Assembly (NCBI GenBank): GCA_048885185.1 | Contig: JBHLQC010000013.1 | Coordinates: forward strand, 1-20,817 | Reading direction: 5' to 3' | Source: Hermodarchaeum sp048885185 | GTDB taxonomy: Archaea; Asgardarchaeota; Hermodarchaeia; Hermodarchaeales; Hermodarchaeaceae | DNA length: 20,817 nt | Part shown: one piece after another, positions 1 through 7,740 of the stretch | Layout of the letters: each line of letters opens with the position of its first letter | How positions within the stretch are numbered: position 1 is the first letter of the stretch | Notes under the pieces: generated by a model | What the model saw: only the letters and a program-made list of their open reading frames with translations | Database searches by the model: none | What the model was told of the DNA's origin: nothing | Translations under genes and position numbers: made by a program

Positions 1-624
1 ATCAACTTGACCTTGATCGTTCGAAGGAACAACAACAACGTCAAATCCAGCCATGGCAGCACTTGCAGGATTAGTTCCATGAGCTGAATCAGGAATAATG
101 ATTTCCCGCCTTGATTCAAGATTACCTTGATCAGCATGATACGCACGAATGATTAGAACACCAGTCAATTCACCTTGTGCTCCCGCAGCAGGCTGCAAAG
201 AGAACTCATCCATACCCGTAATCTCGGAAAGCCATTGCTGTAATTCATAAAAGATATGCAAAATCCCCTGTAAGGTTGAACAGTCTTGGTGTGGGTGCAA
301 TAGAGAAAATTGTGGGTTTTTGATTACTTCTTCATTCATCGGTGGATTGTATTTCATCGTACAGCTGCCTAATGGGTAAAGACCCAAATCGACACAATAG
401 TTCATTTGGGAAAGTCGGATAAAGTGTTGCATGACCTCGGGTTCAGAGAGTTCAGGCAACTCAGGAGGAGCTGAACGACGTAACTCTTTTGGCAGGGCAG
501 ACAAGGGTTTTGGTAGTGCTTGTTGGACTGTCTTGCTTACTGACGGGAATGAGTAGCCGATTGCCCCCCTTCTTGAACGTTCAAAAAGCAGGGCTTCATC
601 CCATTTTGCCTGTTGAAATTTCAT
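1..624 (-). CDS. gcvPB: Glycine dehydrogenase (decarboxylating) subunit 2, N-terminal part
   Basis: This is the P-protein (PLP-dependent glycine decarboxylase) beta subunit of the glycine cleavage system. P-protein takes CO2 from glycine and passes the aminomethyl group to lipoyl H-protein. The reading frame runs open from an ATG at 624 to the window edge, giving 208 codons of an expected 470-500. Visible family marks are the segment LGSCTMKYNPPMNE (about residues 92-105) and PDSAHGTNPAS (about 180-190), both typical of the GcvPB half. The PLP lysine lies beyond the cut. The ATG overlaps the TGA of gcvPA in an ATGA junction, so the two subunits are probably translationally coupled and made in equal amounts. 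It is incomplete only because the window ends. Confidence 0.95.
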   Translation of the reverse strand, partial: MKFQQAKWDEALLFERSRRGAIGYSFPSVSKTVQQALPKPLSALPKELRRSAPPELPELSEPEVMQHFIRLSQMNYCVDLGLYPLGSCTMKYNPPMNEEVIKNPQFSLLHPHQDCSTLQGILHIFYELQQWLSEITGMDEFSLQPAAGAQGELTGVLIIRAYHADQGNLESRREIIIPDSAHGTNPASAAMAGFDVVVVPSNDQGQVD

Positions 625-2036
625 TGTTCTCCCTCCATTGTCTGCCGTAAAGTCTCAGACAAGGAATCTATGGCAGCTTGAGTATGAACCTCTGTAATGC
701 AAACCAGCGCAGATTGTCCAAAATCGGGAAAACTCTGATCGAGAGGTATTCCAACCAAGATTCCTCTTTCCTGAGCGCTCTTCAAAACAGTCCTGATGGA
801 CAATCCCGCAGAGCTTGCAAGCTTCGAATTTTTAATCTGTAAAACGAATTCCTTGAAGTGAGGTGCTTCGAAAAGTGGTGCATTTACTCCTTCCAAGGCG
901 TTTAACCGTCGTTCTGCATAATGGCGCAATTGAAGGATCGTCTCACCAAGTTGCACAAGACCGCTAGGACCCAATAATGCAAGATAAATTGCAGCTGTGA
1001 CAGCCGAAAGCGCCTGATTTGAACAGATATTGGAGGTCGCCTTCTCGCGGCGGATGTGTTGTTCACGGGCTTGAATAGTCATTACAAACCCCCGCTGTCC
1101 AGAGGATTGTGCCGTTGTTAGGCCAATTATCCGACCCGGAAGTTGACGTAGCAGCTTTCTTTCATCACGACTAGCAAAAATTCCCAGTAATGGCCCTCCC
1201 ATATTGAGGGCGTTTCCCAACGGTTGACCTTCGCCAATTACAATGTCGGCTCCATAGCTTCCAGGAGCACGTATAACTCCCAGGGAGATTGGATCAACGC
1301 CTACGACTAATAATGCCCCGGCATCATGTGTAATCTCTGCAATAGCATCAACTTCGCTCTGGAAATAACCAAGATAAGCAGGATTTTCGAAATATACTCC
1401 TGCGGTGTCCTTATCGACAAGAGTTTTCAAAAGCTCCAAATCGAGTTGACCAGAAGTCGAATCATAATCAATATTATCGATGTTCATTCCAGCAGGATTT
1501 GTGTATGTGTTCAAAACAGCTCGACGGTTTGGTGCAATCAATTTCGGAACTAAGAACTTTTGGCGTTTAGTTACTCGACTAGCCATCAAAGCTGATTCGC
1601 CCAAAGCACTAGCCCAATCATACATCGACGCATTAACTACTGGTAGTTCCACTAACTCGGCGATTAGGCTTTGATATTCAAAAAGAGCTTGAAGCATCCC
1701 CTGACTGATTTCAGCTTGATACGGAGTATAAGCGGTTAAAAACTCAGTCCGATTCACAATAGCTTTTACGGTCTCAGGAATAACATGAGACCAGATACCA
1801 CCACCAAGGAATCCCTCTCCCATAGGAGATTCCCAATTTCGTGCTAGTTGATCAGCAATTTTCCGAGTTACTTCAATTTCAGATAAGCTATCAGGAATCT
1901 TCAACCGGCTCTTTAGTTGAAACTTTAACGGAATATCACTAAACAACTCATCAATGCTTTTGATTCCCAGTTCTGTAAGAATCTCAGCTTCTTGTTCGCC
2001 TACTGTTGGTAAAAATGAATGGCGGAAATCAGTCAC
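621..2036 (-). CDS. gcvPA: Glycine dehydrogenase (decarboxylating) subunit 1
   Basis: This is the alpha subunit of the split P-protein, 471 aa, close to the usual 440-470. Together with GcvPB it decarboxylates glycine in the glycine cleavage system. Family marks seen are the N-terminal HSFLPTVGEQEAEIL, the TAYTPYQAEISQG segment (about residues 101-113) and NASMYDWASALGESALMA (about 135-152). The split into two subunits is common in archaea and some bacteria; most other bacteria and eukaryotes carry one fused chain. The start is a GTG at 2036, preceded by a GTGAGGTTGA ribosome site about 5 bases upstream, and no better start lies upstream. It is the first gene of a gcvPA-gcvPB pair and diverges from the membrane protein at 2177. 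The T, H and L proteins are not in the window. Confidence 0.96.
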   Translation of the reverse strand: MTDFRHSFLPTVGEQEAEILTELGIKSIDELFSDIPLKFQLKSRLKIPDSLSEIEVTRKIADQLARNWESPMGEGFLGGGIWSHVIPETVKAIVNRTEFLTAYTPYQAEISQGMLQALFEYQSLIAELVELPVVNASMYDWASALGESALMASRVTKRQKFLVPKLIAPNRRAVLNTYTNPAGMNIDNIDYDSTSGQLDLELLKTLVDKDTAGVYFENPAYLGYFQSEVDAIAEITHDAGALLVVGVDPISLGVIRAPGSYGADIVIGEGQPLGNALNMGGPLLGIFASRDERKLLRQLPGRIIGLTTAQSSGQRGFVMTIQAREQHIRREKATSNICSNQALSAVTAAIYLALLGPSGLVQLGETILQLRHYAERRLNALEGVNAPLFEAPHFKEFVLQIKNSKLASSAGLSIRTVLKSAQERGILVGIPLDQSFPDFGQSALVCITEVHTQAAIDSLSETLRQTMEGEQ

Positions 2037-2104
2037 TGAATCAACCTCACTCTTGTTCGCTTATCCCAACCAAAAATAGCTTTCTCCATAACTAATCTAC
2101 TGAA

Positions 2105-2135
2105 CTACTCAAAAACGAGTAGCTACTCTTAAATA
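2105..2135 (+). promoter_or_regulatory. Candidate promoter with overlapping palindromic operator
   Basis: The 140-base gap between gcvPA and the gene at 2177 contains CTACTC (2105-2110), then the perfect 12-bp palindrome GAGTAGCTACTC (2117-2128). This runs directly into a TATA-like CTTAAATA (2128-2135). A TATA box here predicts a transcript start near 2159, just before the GGAGGT site at 2165-2170 and the GTG at 2177, so the geometry fits the plus-strand gene. A palindrome where TFB and TBP should bind would suit a repressor. On the minus strand, CTATTTTT (about 2072-2079) is a weak candidate box for gcvPA. The repeat is seen directly; promoter and operator functions are inferred. Confidence 0.45.
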
Positions 2136-2176
2136 CGAGAAATCGCCAAAGCGCCCACTCCCCTGGAGGTTCATTC

Positions 2177-2776
2177 GTGACCACCCTAAAACCCTCTCAA
2201 CCGTATAGCACCAAGAAAGTGGTGTACATAGCAATTATGGCTGCTCTGGGTACGGCTGTTTCTATCATCACGATAAACTTTGTACATCTTGGTGTTTGGC
2301 AAATAGCACTGGATCTGAGTCACCTGGGTTCATTTCTTGTGGCAATACCTGGTGGACCCATTCTTGGCGCCATAACTGGTGCTCTAGTTGGAATATATCC
2401 AGGTATTGCGTTCGGGTATATCTGGGGGTCATTAGGGATTGTGGGGCTAATCGGGCTGCCAGTAGGGAAAGCCTTGGCAGGATTTGTCACAGGATATGTT
2501 CAACGTATTCTTAAACGCCCTTTTCTTTCGGTTATCATCGGATATGTTCCTGAATGTATCTTCACAATCGCCTTATTCGTCTTCATTGTACCCAATACGA
2601 CTGGCATGCCAATAGAAATCGCACTTCTAGTTTCTCTTGGTATTGTGGCTAAGGCTTGGATAGAAATCCTGTTCATGGCCTTTGTCATGGAAACCATCTT
2701 CTTGTCCCGTGGAATTGTGAGCATGCTACGCACAATCTTCCCTGAGTGGGATTACACTCCCTTGACTGAACTCTAG
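2177..2776 (+). CDS. ECF-type transporter S-component-like membrane protein
   Basis: A 199-aa, very hydrophobic protein with about five or six membrane spans (near residues 14-34, 44-75, 80-108, 118-138 and 146-175). The short charged N-terminus with KKVVYIAIMAALGTAVSI, followed by a Gly/Pro-rich segment (IPGGPILGAITGALVG, about 57-72), has the look of substrate-binding S components of energy-coupling factor vitamin/metal transporters, as do the length and spacing. S components confer substrate choice and work with a shared EcfT and two EcfA ATPases, none of which is nearby. The substrate cannot be named. The start is GTG at 2177, with GGAGGT six bases upstream. It could instead belong to another small integral membrane family; the ECF call rests on overall pattern, not on a diagnostic residue. 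Confidence 0.6.
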   Translation: MTTLKPSQPYSTKKVVYIAIMAALGTAVSIITINFVHLGVWQIALDLSHLGSFLVAIPGGPILGAITGALVGIYPGIAFGYIWGSLGIVGLIGLPVGKALAGFVTGYVQRILKRPFLSVIIGYVPECIFTIALFVFIVPNTTGMPIEIALLVSLGIVAKAWIEILFMAFVMETIFLSRGIVSMLRTIFPEWDYTPLTEL

Positions 2777-2814
2777 CTTTCTCATCAGTGAGAACACCTC
2801 CTGATACGGCGTAA

Positions 2815-2824
2815 GATTTTTATG
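2815..2824 (+). promoter_or_regulatory. TATA-like box upstream of the thermosome gene
   Basis: GATTTTTATG is an A/T-rich box with a purine-rich GTAAG just upstream that could serve as a BRE. It predicts a transcript start near 2848, leaving a leader of about 45 bases that carries the GGAGGA ribosome site at 2880-2885. It lies between the stop of the preceding membrane protein (2776) and the chaperonin start (2894). It is called by position and composition only. Confidence 0.35.
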
Positions 2825-2893
2825 TCAGTGCAAGGATTGCCGCACAGTTCATCCTATTGGAAATACCAACAGATACTATGGAGGAACACTATC

Positions 2894-4567
2894 ATGGCAC
2901 AAATGCAAGGCGTGCCGGTCTTAATACTCAAAGAAGGTACAGAAAGAGCCCGAGGTCGTGACGCTCGCGAAAATAACATTATGGCAGTGCGAGCTCTAGC
3001 GGATGCAGTTCGCTCATCTCTTGGACCTCGAGGTCAAGATAAAATGCTAGTGGATAGCCTGGGTGATGTTACAATCACAAACGATGGTGCCACTATCCTA
3101 GATGAAATTGAAGTTCAGCATCCTGCTGCAAAAATGCTTGTTCAAGTAGCCAAAGCCCAAGATGCTGAAACAGGTGATGGTACCACTTCTGCAGTTGTTG
3201 TTTGTGGTGAGTTACTCAAGCAAGCACAGGGGCTAATCACCTCAGGAGTCCATCCTACTGTTATCATTTCAGGTTATCGAAAAGCCGTTGACAAAGCTAC
3301 TGAAGTTCTCGACGGCATGTCGGTCGATTGTACACGAGAAGACCGCAACAAGCTACTCAAGGTCGTGGAGACCTCGATGGCTAGTAAACTCATTGCTGAA
3401 GCTAAAGACTTCCTAGCGCCCATCGCGGTTGATTCAGTTTTACAGATTACTGAGGAAACCAACAGCGGGCTCGTTGCCGATATTGATCATATCAAAGTCG
3501 AAAAGAAGGAAGGCGGATCCGTCCGGGATACACGGCTTGTTCGTGGTGTAATTGTTGACAAAGAAATTGTGCATTCAGAAATGCCCCGACGAGTTTCAAA
3601 GGCTAAGATTGCACTGGTTAATGCGTCAATGGAAGTTGAAAAAACTGAGATGGATGCAGAAATCCGAATCACCGATCCCGAACAGATGAAATCCTTCTTG
3701 GATGAAGAACAACGAATGTTGAAAAGCATCTCGGAAAAGGTGAAGGCAACCGGTGCAAATGTTGTTTTTGGCCAGAAAGGCATTGATGATAAAGTCCAAC
3801 ACTACCTCGCAAAGGACGGTATCCTAGCGGTTCGTCGAATCAAGAAGAGTGATATGGAAGCACTTGCCCGGGCAACAGGAGGCAGCGTGGTTTCATCCAT
3901 TGATCACCTCACAGAAGAACATCTAGGCGCCTGTGAGACTGTTGAAGAACGCAAAGTCGGTGACGACAAAATGGTGTTCGTCGAAGGCTGCAAAGATCCC
4001 AAAACAGTCAGCGTCCTCATTAGAGGAGGAACTGAACGGGTTGTCGATGAAGCTGAACGCGCCTTCCACGATGCTGTATCTGTTGTACGCGATGCCGTTG
4101 AAGACGCAAAAATTGTCCCAGGCGGCGGTGCACCAGAAGTCGAGGTAGCCTCACAACTTCGTGAATATGCAGGCACTCTGAAAGGTCGTGAACAAATCGC
4201 TGTCAACCGGTTTGCTGATGCGATGGAAATCATTCCCAAGACCCTCGCAGAGAATGCAGGTCACGATCCCATCGATGTCATTGTTGCTCTCCGTGCTGAT
4301 CATGGAAGTGGAAAGAACACAATGGGCGTAGACGTCCATTCTGGAAAATCCAAAGACATGATGAAAGCCGGAGTACTCGAACCTCTACGCGTCAAAACCC
4401 ATGCAGTCCGATCTGCCACAGAAGCAGCGTCACTCATTCTCCGAATCGATGACGTTATCGCTTCCAAGCGAAGTGCTGCACCCCCAGGCGGTCCTGGTGG
4501 TCCAGGTATGGGCGGTATGCCCCCAGGTATGGGTGGCATGGGTGGAATGCCTCCAGGTATGATGTAG
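2894..4567 (+). CDS. ths: Thermosome subunit (group II chaperonin)
   Basis: This is an ATP-dependent cytosolic protein-folding machine subunit of the archaeal TCP-1/Hsp60 group II family. Subunits form double-ring complexes with a built-in lid and usually cooperate with prefoldin. The protein is 557 aa, normal for the family. It opens with MAQMQGVPVLILKEGTERAR, the standard thermosome N-terminus. ATP-site motifs are SLGPRG (42-47), NDGATIL (63-69), GDGTTS (94-99) and GGGAPE (410-415). The tail is a run of GGM/PPGM units, as in many archaeal thermosomes. The frame is open 24 codons further upstream to an ATG at 2822. I choose 2894 because GGAGGA sits 8 bases before it and the protein then begins where the family begins. 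The gene stands alone between its own TATA-like box and a hairpin/T-tract terminator. Confidence 0.97.
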   Translation: MAQMQGVPVLILKEGTERARGRDARENNIMAVRALADAVRSSLGPRGQDKMLVDSLGDVTITNDGATILDEIEVQHPAAKMLVQVAKAQDAETGDGTTSAVVVCGELLKQAQGLITSGVHPTVIISGYRKAVDKATEVLDGMSVDCTREDRNKLLKVVETSMASKLIAEAKDFLAPIAVDSVLQITEETNSGLVADIDHIKVEKKEGGSVRDTRLVRGVIVDKEIVHSEMPRRVSKAKIALVNASMEVEKTEMDAEIRITDPEQMKSFLDEEQRMLKSISEKVKATGANVVFGQKGIDDKVQHYLAKDGILAVRRIKKSDMEALARATGGSVVSSIDHLTEEHLGACETVEERKVGDDKMVFVEGCKDPKTVSVLIRGGTERVVDEAERAFHDAVSVVRDAVEDAKIVPGGGAPEVEVASQLREYAGTLKGREQIAVNRFADAMEIIPKTLAENAGHDPIDVIVALRADHGSGKNTMGVDVHSGKSKDMMKAGVLEPLRVKTHAVRSATEAASLILRIDDVIASKRSAAPPGGPGGPGMGGMPPGMGGMGGMPPGMM

Positions 4568-4570
4568 GCA

Positions 4571-4620
4571 AGCGTCCGTGTGTACGGGCGCTTTTCTCTC
4601 CTTTTTTCCTATTCTTTTTT
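4571..4620 (+). terminator. Hairpin plus T-tract behind the thermosome gene
   Basis: Four bases after the thermosome stop, AGCGTCCGT (4571-4579), loop GTGT and ACGGGCGCT (4584-4592) form a 9-bp stem with one G-U pair. T-rich runs then extend from 4592 to 4620. Archaeal termination mainly depends on T-tracts in the non-template strand; a strong hairpin in front gives this a bacterial-like look. The next gene starts just after it, so the element would insulate a highly expressed chaperonin from its neighbour. Confidence 0.7.
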
Positions 4621-4642
4621 TACCTTAGAGTATAGTATAGAG

Positions 4643-5131
4643 ATGGTCATCCATATGAATCAACAAGTTTCCGTCGAGGTTTCAGGTATTGATTTTTCTG
4701 CAGCACATTTTGTGAGTGAGGGTGGAAAATGCGAACGACTTCATGGTCACAATTATCATGTAGCCGTTCTGGTTTGGGGAAAAATCGATTCACTAGGCAT
4801 GGTGATTGACTTTAGAGAGATTAAACGTCGGGCACGTTTGTTATCTAAGATGTGGGACCATCATATTCTGCTCCCGCAACGGTCATCGTTAATCAAAGTC
4901 AACCAAAAAGGTAACCAAGTCCAGGTTGAGACACCAAATGGAACATATTCGTTTCCCACGAGAGACGTAAAGGTTCTCAATGTAGTTGAAACCACAGCTG
5001 AAGAGTTAGCCCGCGTAATCTGTGAAAAAATAATTGAAGACTTGAAAGCTGATTATCCAAATCTCACTCAAGTACGTGTCGTTTTATCAGAAAGCCCCAC
5101 AGCCCAAGCTATTGTGACGATGACGATGTAA
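4643..5131 (+). CDS. queD: 6-carboxytetrahydropterin / 6-pyruvoyltetrahydropterin synthase family protein
   Basis: A T-fold enzyme of the PTPS/QueD family, about 160 aa. QueD turns dihydroneopterin triphosphate into 6-carboxytetrahydropterin on the route to preQ0 and hence archaeosine in tRNA; relatives act in pterin synthesis. Numbered from the ATG at 4655, the zinc ligands are His18 (in SAAHF), His30 and His32 (in CERLHGHNYHV). The catalytic Cys26 keeps the CxxxHGH spacing of QueD. A DHH pair and the Glu of VVETTAEELA supply the other expected residues. Two adjacent starts, 4643 and 4655, fit; neither has a clear ribosome site, and TATA-like AT-rich sequence at 4613-4639 would allow a leaderless or near-leaderless message. 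A longer frame from 4580 is rejected because it begins inside the terminator. The 3' end overlaps the converging gene by 23 bases. QueD over PTPS-III is favoured by the retained Cys. Confidence 0.88.
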   Translation: MVIHMNQQVSVEVSGIDFSAAHFVSEGGKCERLHGHNYHVAVLVWGKIDSLGMVIDFREIKRRARLLSKMWDHHILLPQRSSLIKVNQKGNQVQVETPNGTYSFPTRDVKVLNVVETTAEELARVICEKIIEDLKADYPNLTQVRVVLSESPTAQAIVTMTM

Positions 5132-6386
5132 CTTCTTCTATTGATTGCTTTCGTCGTTGGCGGATATAACCAATTAAGGTAGCTACGAGCGGAAAGAGAA
5201 GAACAAGGGGAAGGAGGAAGATTAGTACTTTTTCAAGTAAGAACCATAACTCGACTGATTCAATGATGATGCTTGGGGCACCAAGTAGGGTGAGAAAAAT
5301 CACTGGGTTAATGCATATGTATGCAATAATGATGACCAACGTGAAGCGAATTAGGGAAGATCCAATTGAAAGCGTTGTCATACGCATTAGTGATGGGCTG
5401 GCTGCACGAGCTGTTAACGCTGCTTCCGCTTCAGGATCTTCACGGAATACACGTGAAACAAATGTGTTGAGGCGTCGGATTTCATGTGAATCCTTTAATT
5501 CAACCAACCATTCACGGCGCAAGAGTTTACGTTCGATTACCTGTCGCATTAAACGGAAGGCATCTGAGCCTAACATTCGTTGAAGCGCTTTGGGGATGGG
5601 TATATCTTGACTTTTAACAGGAATTTCCCGTTGTGCATCAGTCTGCAATTGTTGAAGTTGTTGTCGGAGTTGCTCTTCTCGAATTGAGGGCGGTTCCAGT
5701 AACGAATTGAAATACACAACCTGATAGGACACTTCCAGGTAAAGGAAGCTAACAATTGCTACAATGAATACTGATGAAAATAACCATAAAGTGGGATTCA
5801 TAGGCATGGGAAACGTGCTGACAGGAGCAAGGAGATAGCCATATTCACCTCCGGGGAGATTTAACAGAATTCCTGACGCAGCAAGGATTGCTATTCCTGT
5901 CATTGAAAGAAAACAAAGGAGAGCTAAACGACCACTTACTCGGAGAAATGACAAAATACCAGCAATTAAACCGATTATGAGAAGAATCTGGAAACCAAGA
6001 AAATATACACTTTGCAGAAGGCCTATACCTACTGATTCTATGACTATTGGATCTATAGGAAGCGGAGGTAAAGTGAATCCAAGTGCCTGGAAATATGCGG
6101 CTATGGCATCATAGTATTGTGGAAAAAGGACTCCGATAGATTGTTGGCTAACAAGATTATCAATTAGAGCTCCAAAGGATGCCGCAACGAAAACAAAGAA
6201 GGCAACTAATAAACTGAGACCATCTCGAAGGGCACCTGCAAATTCTACGAGGGCTGTGAAGGGTCCAGCAAATCCATCTAAACGCCAAACCACGGGATTT
6301 ATACTCAAAAGAATGATTGCTGCGAAGGCGATGAAGGCGGTGACTGCGATCCCCCTTAGCAACCACAGAATGTTTCGTGTCACCAA
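5109..6386 (-). CDS. Multi-pass membrane protein of the MoxR/DUF58 operon, unrecognised
   Basis: A 425-aa protein I do not recognise. About seven membrane spans are visible, near residues 8-30, 54-75, 118-148, 152-176, 198-220, 342-368 and 383-407. The fifth and sixth spans are separated by about 120 residues of charged sequence, with a Gln/Leu-rich possible coiled coil at 235-252 and a basic stretch near 285-305. The C-terminus is RRKQ followed by Ser-rich residues. It is the last gene of the five-gene operon, 25 bases behind the DUF58 gene, so a role as membrane partner of MoxR and DUF58 is plausible but not shown. The start is TTG (6386) or the next codon GTG (6383), behind a strong AAGGAG site; the ATG inside that site hits a stop at once. 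The 3' end overlaps the converging queD-like gene by 23 bases. Confidence 0.8.
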   Translation of the reverse strand: MVTRNILWLLRGIAVTAFIAFAAIILLSINPVVWRLDGFAGPFTALVEFAGALRDGLSLLVAFFVFVAASFGALIDNLVSQQSIGVLFPQYYDAIAAYFQALGFTLPPLPIDPIVIESVGIGLLQSVYFLGFQILLIIGLIAGILSFLRVSGRLALLCFLSMTGIAILAASGILLNLPGGEYGYLLAPVSTFPMPMNPTLWLFSSVFIVAIVSFLYLEVSYQVVYFNSLLEPPSIREEQLRQQLQQLQTDAQREIPVKSQDIPIPKALQRMLGSDAFRLMRQVIERKLLRREWLVELKDSHEIRRLNTFVSRVFREDPEAEAALTARAASPSLMRMTTLSIGSSLIRFTLVIIIAYICINPVIFLTLLGAPSIIIESVELWFLLEKVLIFLLPLVLLFPLVATLIGYIRQRRKQSIEEVTSSSSQ

Positions 6387-6411
6387 GAATTCATCTCCTT
6401 ATCACTCTCAT

Positions 6412-7734
6412 TTAGATAACTGCAATACTCCGCTTCTTTGCTTTGAGATACTCACTAAGCACTGTTGGTAGAAGATCACCAGGTCCCACTTGAATGAGTG
6501 ACACGCCCACCCGCTGAAAGCTCTTAGCTAAAGTCGAGTGCTCTTCGAGAAGTCGATGAACGATTGCTTCTCCAATAGCGCGTTCAACGGGAGACAAGTA
6601 GATTTCTTCAATTTCAAACCATGGACCAAAAGGGGCAATGATAATGGCGTTATGCTTGTACCCACGAATTAGCCTGATTCCTTTCTCAAGCTGCTTCCGA
6701 TTTGCTTCACAATCGGAGAGTATGATGAAGAAGCTTTGTTGCGTCACTCTCGGAGCGATATATTTTACTGCCGCTGTTAAATCGAAGCTTCCACCAACAT
6801 CGATTTCTGCTAACTGGTCTAGCAAGCGATGATAGTGTGCTTCGCCTAGTCCCGGCTTTAAGAAAGCATGTTGTTTTGATGACCAAGAAAGAATACCCAC
6901 GTGGTCTTTTCTTTCCATAGCCGTCTTAGAAAGCATCAACGCAGCACGAATAGCATATTCAAGTTTGCTATTTTCCGGTCGACCTGCACCCATAGATTGA
7001 CTTGTATCGAGAATAACAAAAATCCGGATATTTCGTTCGGTTTCATATTGTCGCATCATTAGCTTTTGCGTTCGCGCTGATGATTTCCAATCAATTCGAC
7101 GGTACTCATCGCCAGCTTCATATCTCCGAATACCGGTGAAATCTGTTCCAAGGCTCATTTGGCGTGTTTTATGGACTCCAAACATATGGCCAAGCCGGCG
7201 TTTTTTGGCCAGGCTTTCCATGATGCGCACTTCCTGAACATTCGGATAGATGAGGAGTTCTTCGTAATTTTCTCCCGACATTTCTTCAAAACGAAATTCC
7301 AATCGATCGAAGATGTGAAATTTCGTAGGTCCAAAGGTAAATTTCCCTCGTAATGGCGCTTGAACAATATAGGAAAACTTGATTTCCTGTTTGGGATCAA
7401 TGCGAGTGCGAATACTATTCTTCCCAAGTACTAGACGGAAAATCTCCGGGTAAACATCAAAAATATCCACTGAATCAATCCGATGGGAGCCTGTGTTTTT
7501 TACTGTCAATTTTATGTGAATAAAATCGTCTTGGAAGATGTTTCGTTTGTCAATTTCACGAGTTACTTCGAGGGTTTCAACGGGCATAGTAAGTTGAAAA
7601 AATGGTGAACTAGCTACCGAACCAATGATGAGGAAAATCCCTACCAATGTGAGAACGTAATTTGTGAAAGCAAAGCCTGCAACGAGGACGAAAATTCCAA
7701 TTAGGACAATTGCTCGACCACGTTCGGAAAACAC
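6412..7734 (-). CDS. DUF58 domain membrane protein (vWA-like)
   Basis: A 440-aa protein with two N-terminal membrane spans (about residues 8-24 and 26-42), then a beta-rich extracytoplasmic or linker region, then the DUF58 core. The family signature GTDFTGIRRYEAGDEYRRID lies at 196-215. It is followed by a von Willebrand A-like metal site DTSQSMG (243-249), so a metal-dependent adhesion fold is likely. DUF58 proteins regularly pair with MoxR ATPases, which are thought to remodel or load vWA-type partners with metal or ligand. Here the MoxR gene ends six bases before this start. The start is GTG at 7734; GGAG lies about 13 bases upstream inside the MoxR 3' end, so coupling to MoxR translation is likely. 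The biochemical job of DUF58 is not established. Confidence 0.92.
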   Translation of the reverse strand: MFSERGRAIVLIGIFVLVAGFAFTNYVLTLVGIFLIIGSVASSPFFQLTMPVETLEVTREIDKRNIFQDDFIHIKLTVKNTGSHRIDSVDIFDVYPEIFRLVLGKNSIRTRIDPKQEIKFSYIVQAPLRGKFTFGPTKFHIFDRLEFRFEEMSGENYEELLIYPNVQEVRIMESLAKKRRLGHMFGVHKTRQMSLGTDFTGIRRYEAGDEYRRIDWKSSARTQKLMMRQYETERNIRIFVILDTSQSMGAGRPENSKLEYAIRAALMLSKTAMERKDHVGILSWSSKQHAFLKPGLGEAHYHRLLDQLAEIDVGGSFDLTAAVKYIAPRVTQQSFFIILSDCEANRKQLEKGIRLIRGYKHNAIIIAPFGPWFEIEEIYLSPVERAIGEAIVHRLLEEHSTLAKSFQRVGVSLIQVGPGDLLPTVLSEYLKAKKRSIAVI

Positions 7735-7740
7735 GAATAA

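Noticed and set aside
2822..2893. 24-codon upstream extension of the thermosome frame
   Set aside because: The extension overlaps the TATA-like box, has no ribosome site and is not like any chaperonin N-terminus. The ATG at 2894 has GGAGGA and the standard MAQMQGVPVL start.
3487..4539. Several long antisense frames within the thermosome gene
   Set aside because: They are shadows of a codon-biased, highly conserved gene, with no ribosome sites and no recognisable protein pattern.
4470..4567. Repeated GGCATG/CCAGGT units as a DNA repeat
   Set aside because: They encode the Gly/Met/Pro-rich tail normal for thermosomes.
4580..4642. Upstream extension of the QueD-like frame
   Set aside because: It begins inside the hairpin/T-tract terminator, is low-complexity Phe/Ser/Leu, and lies before the family's first beta strand.
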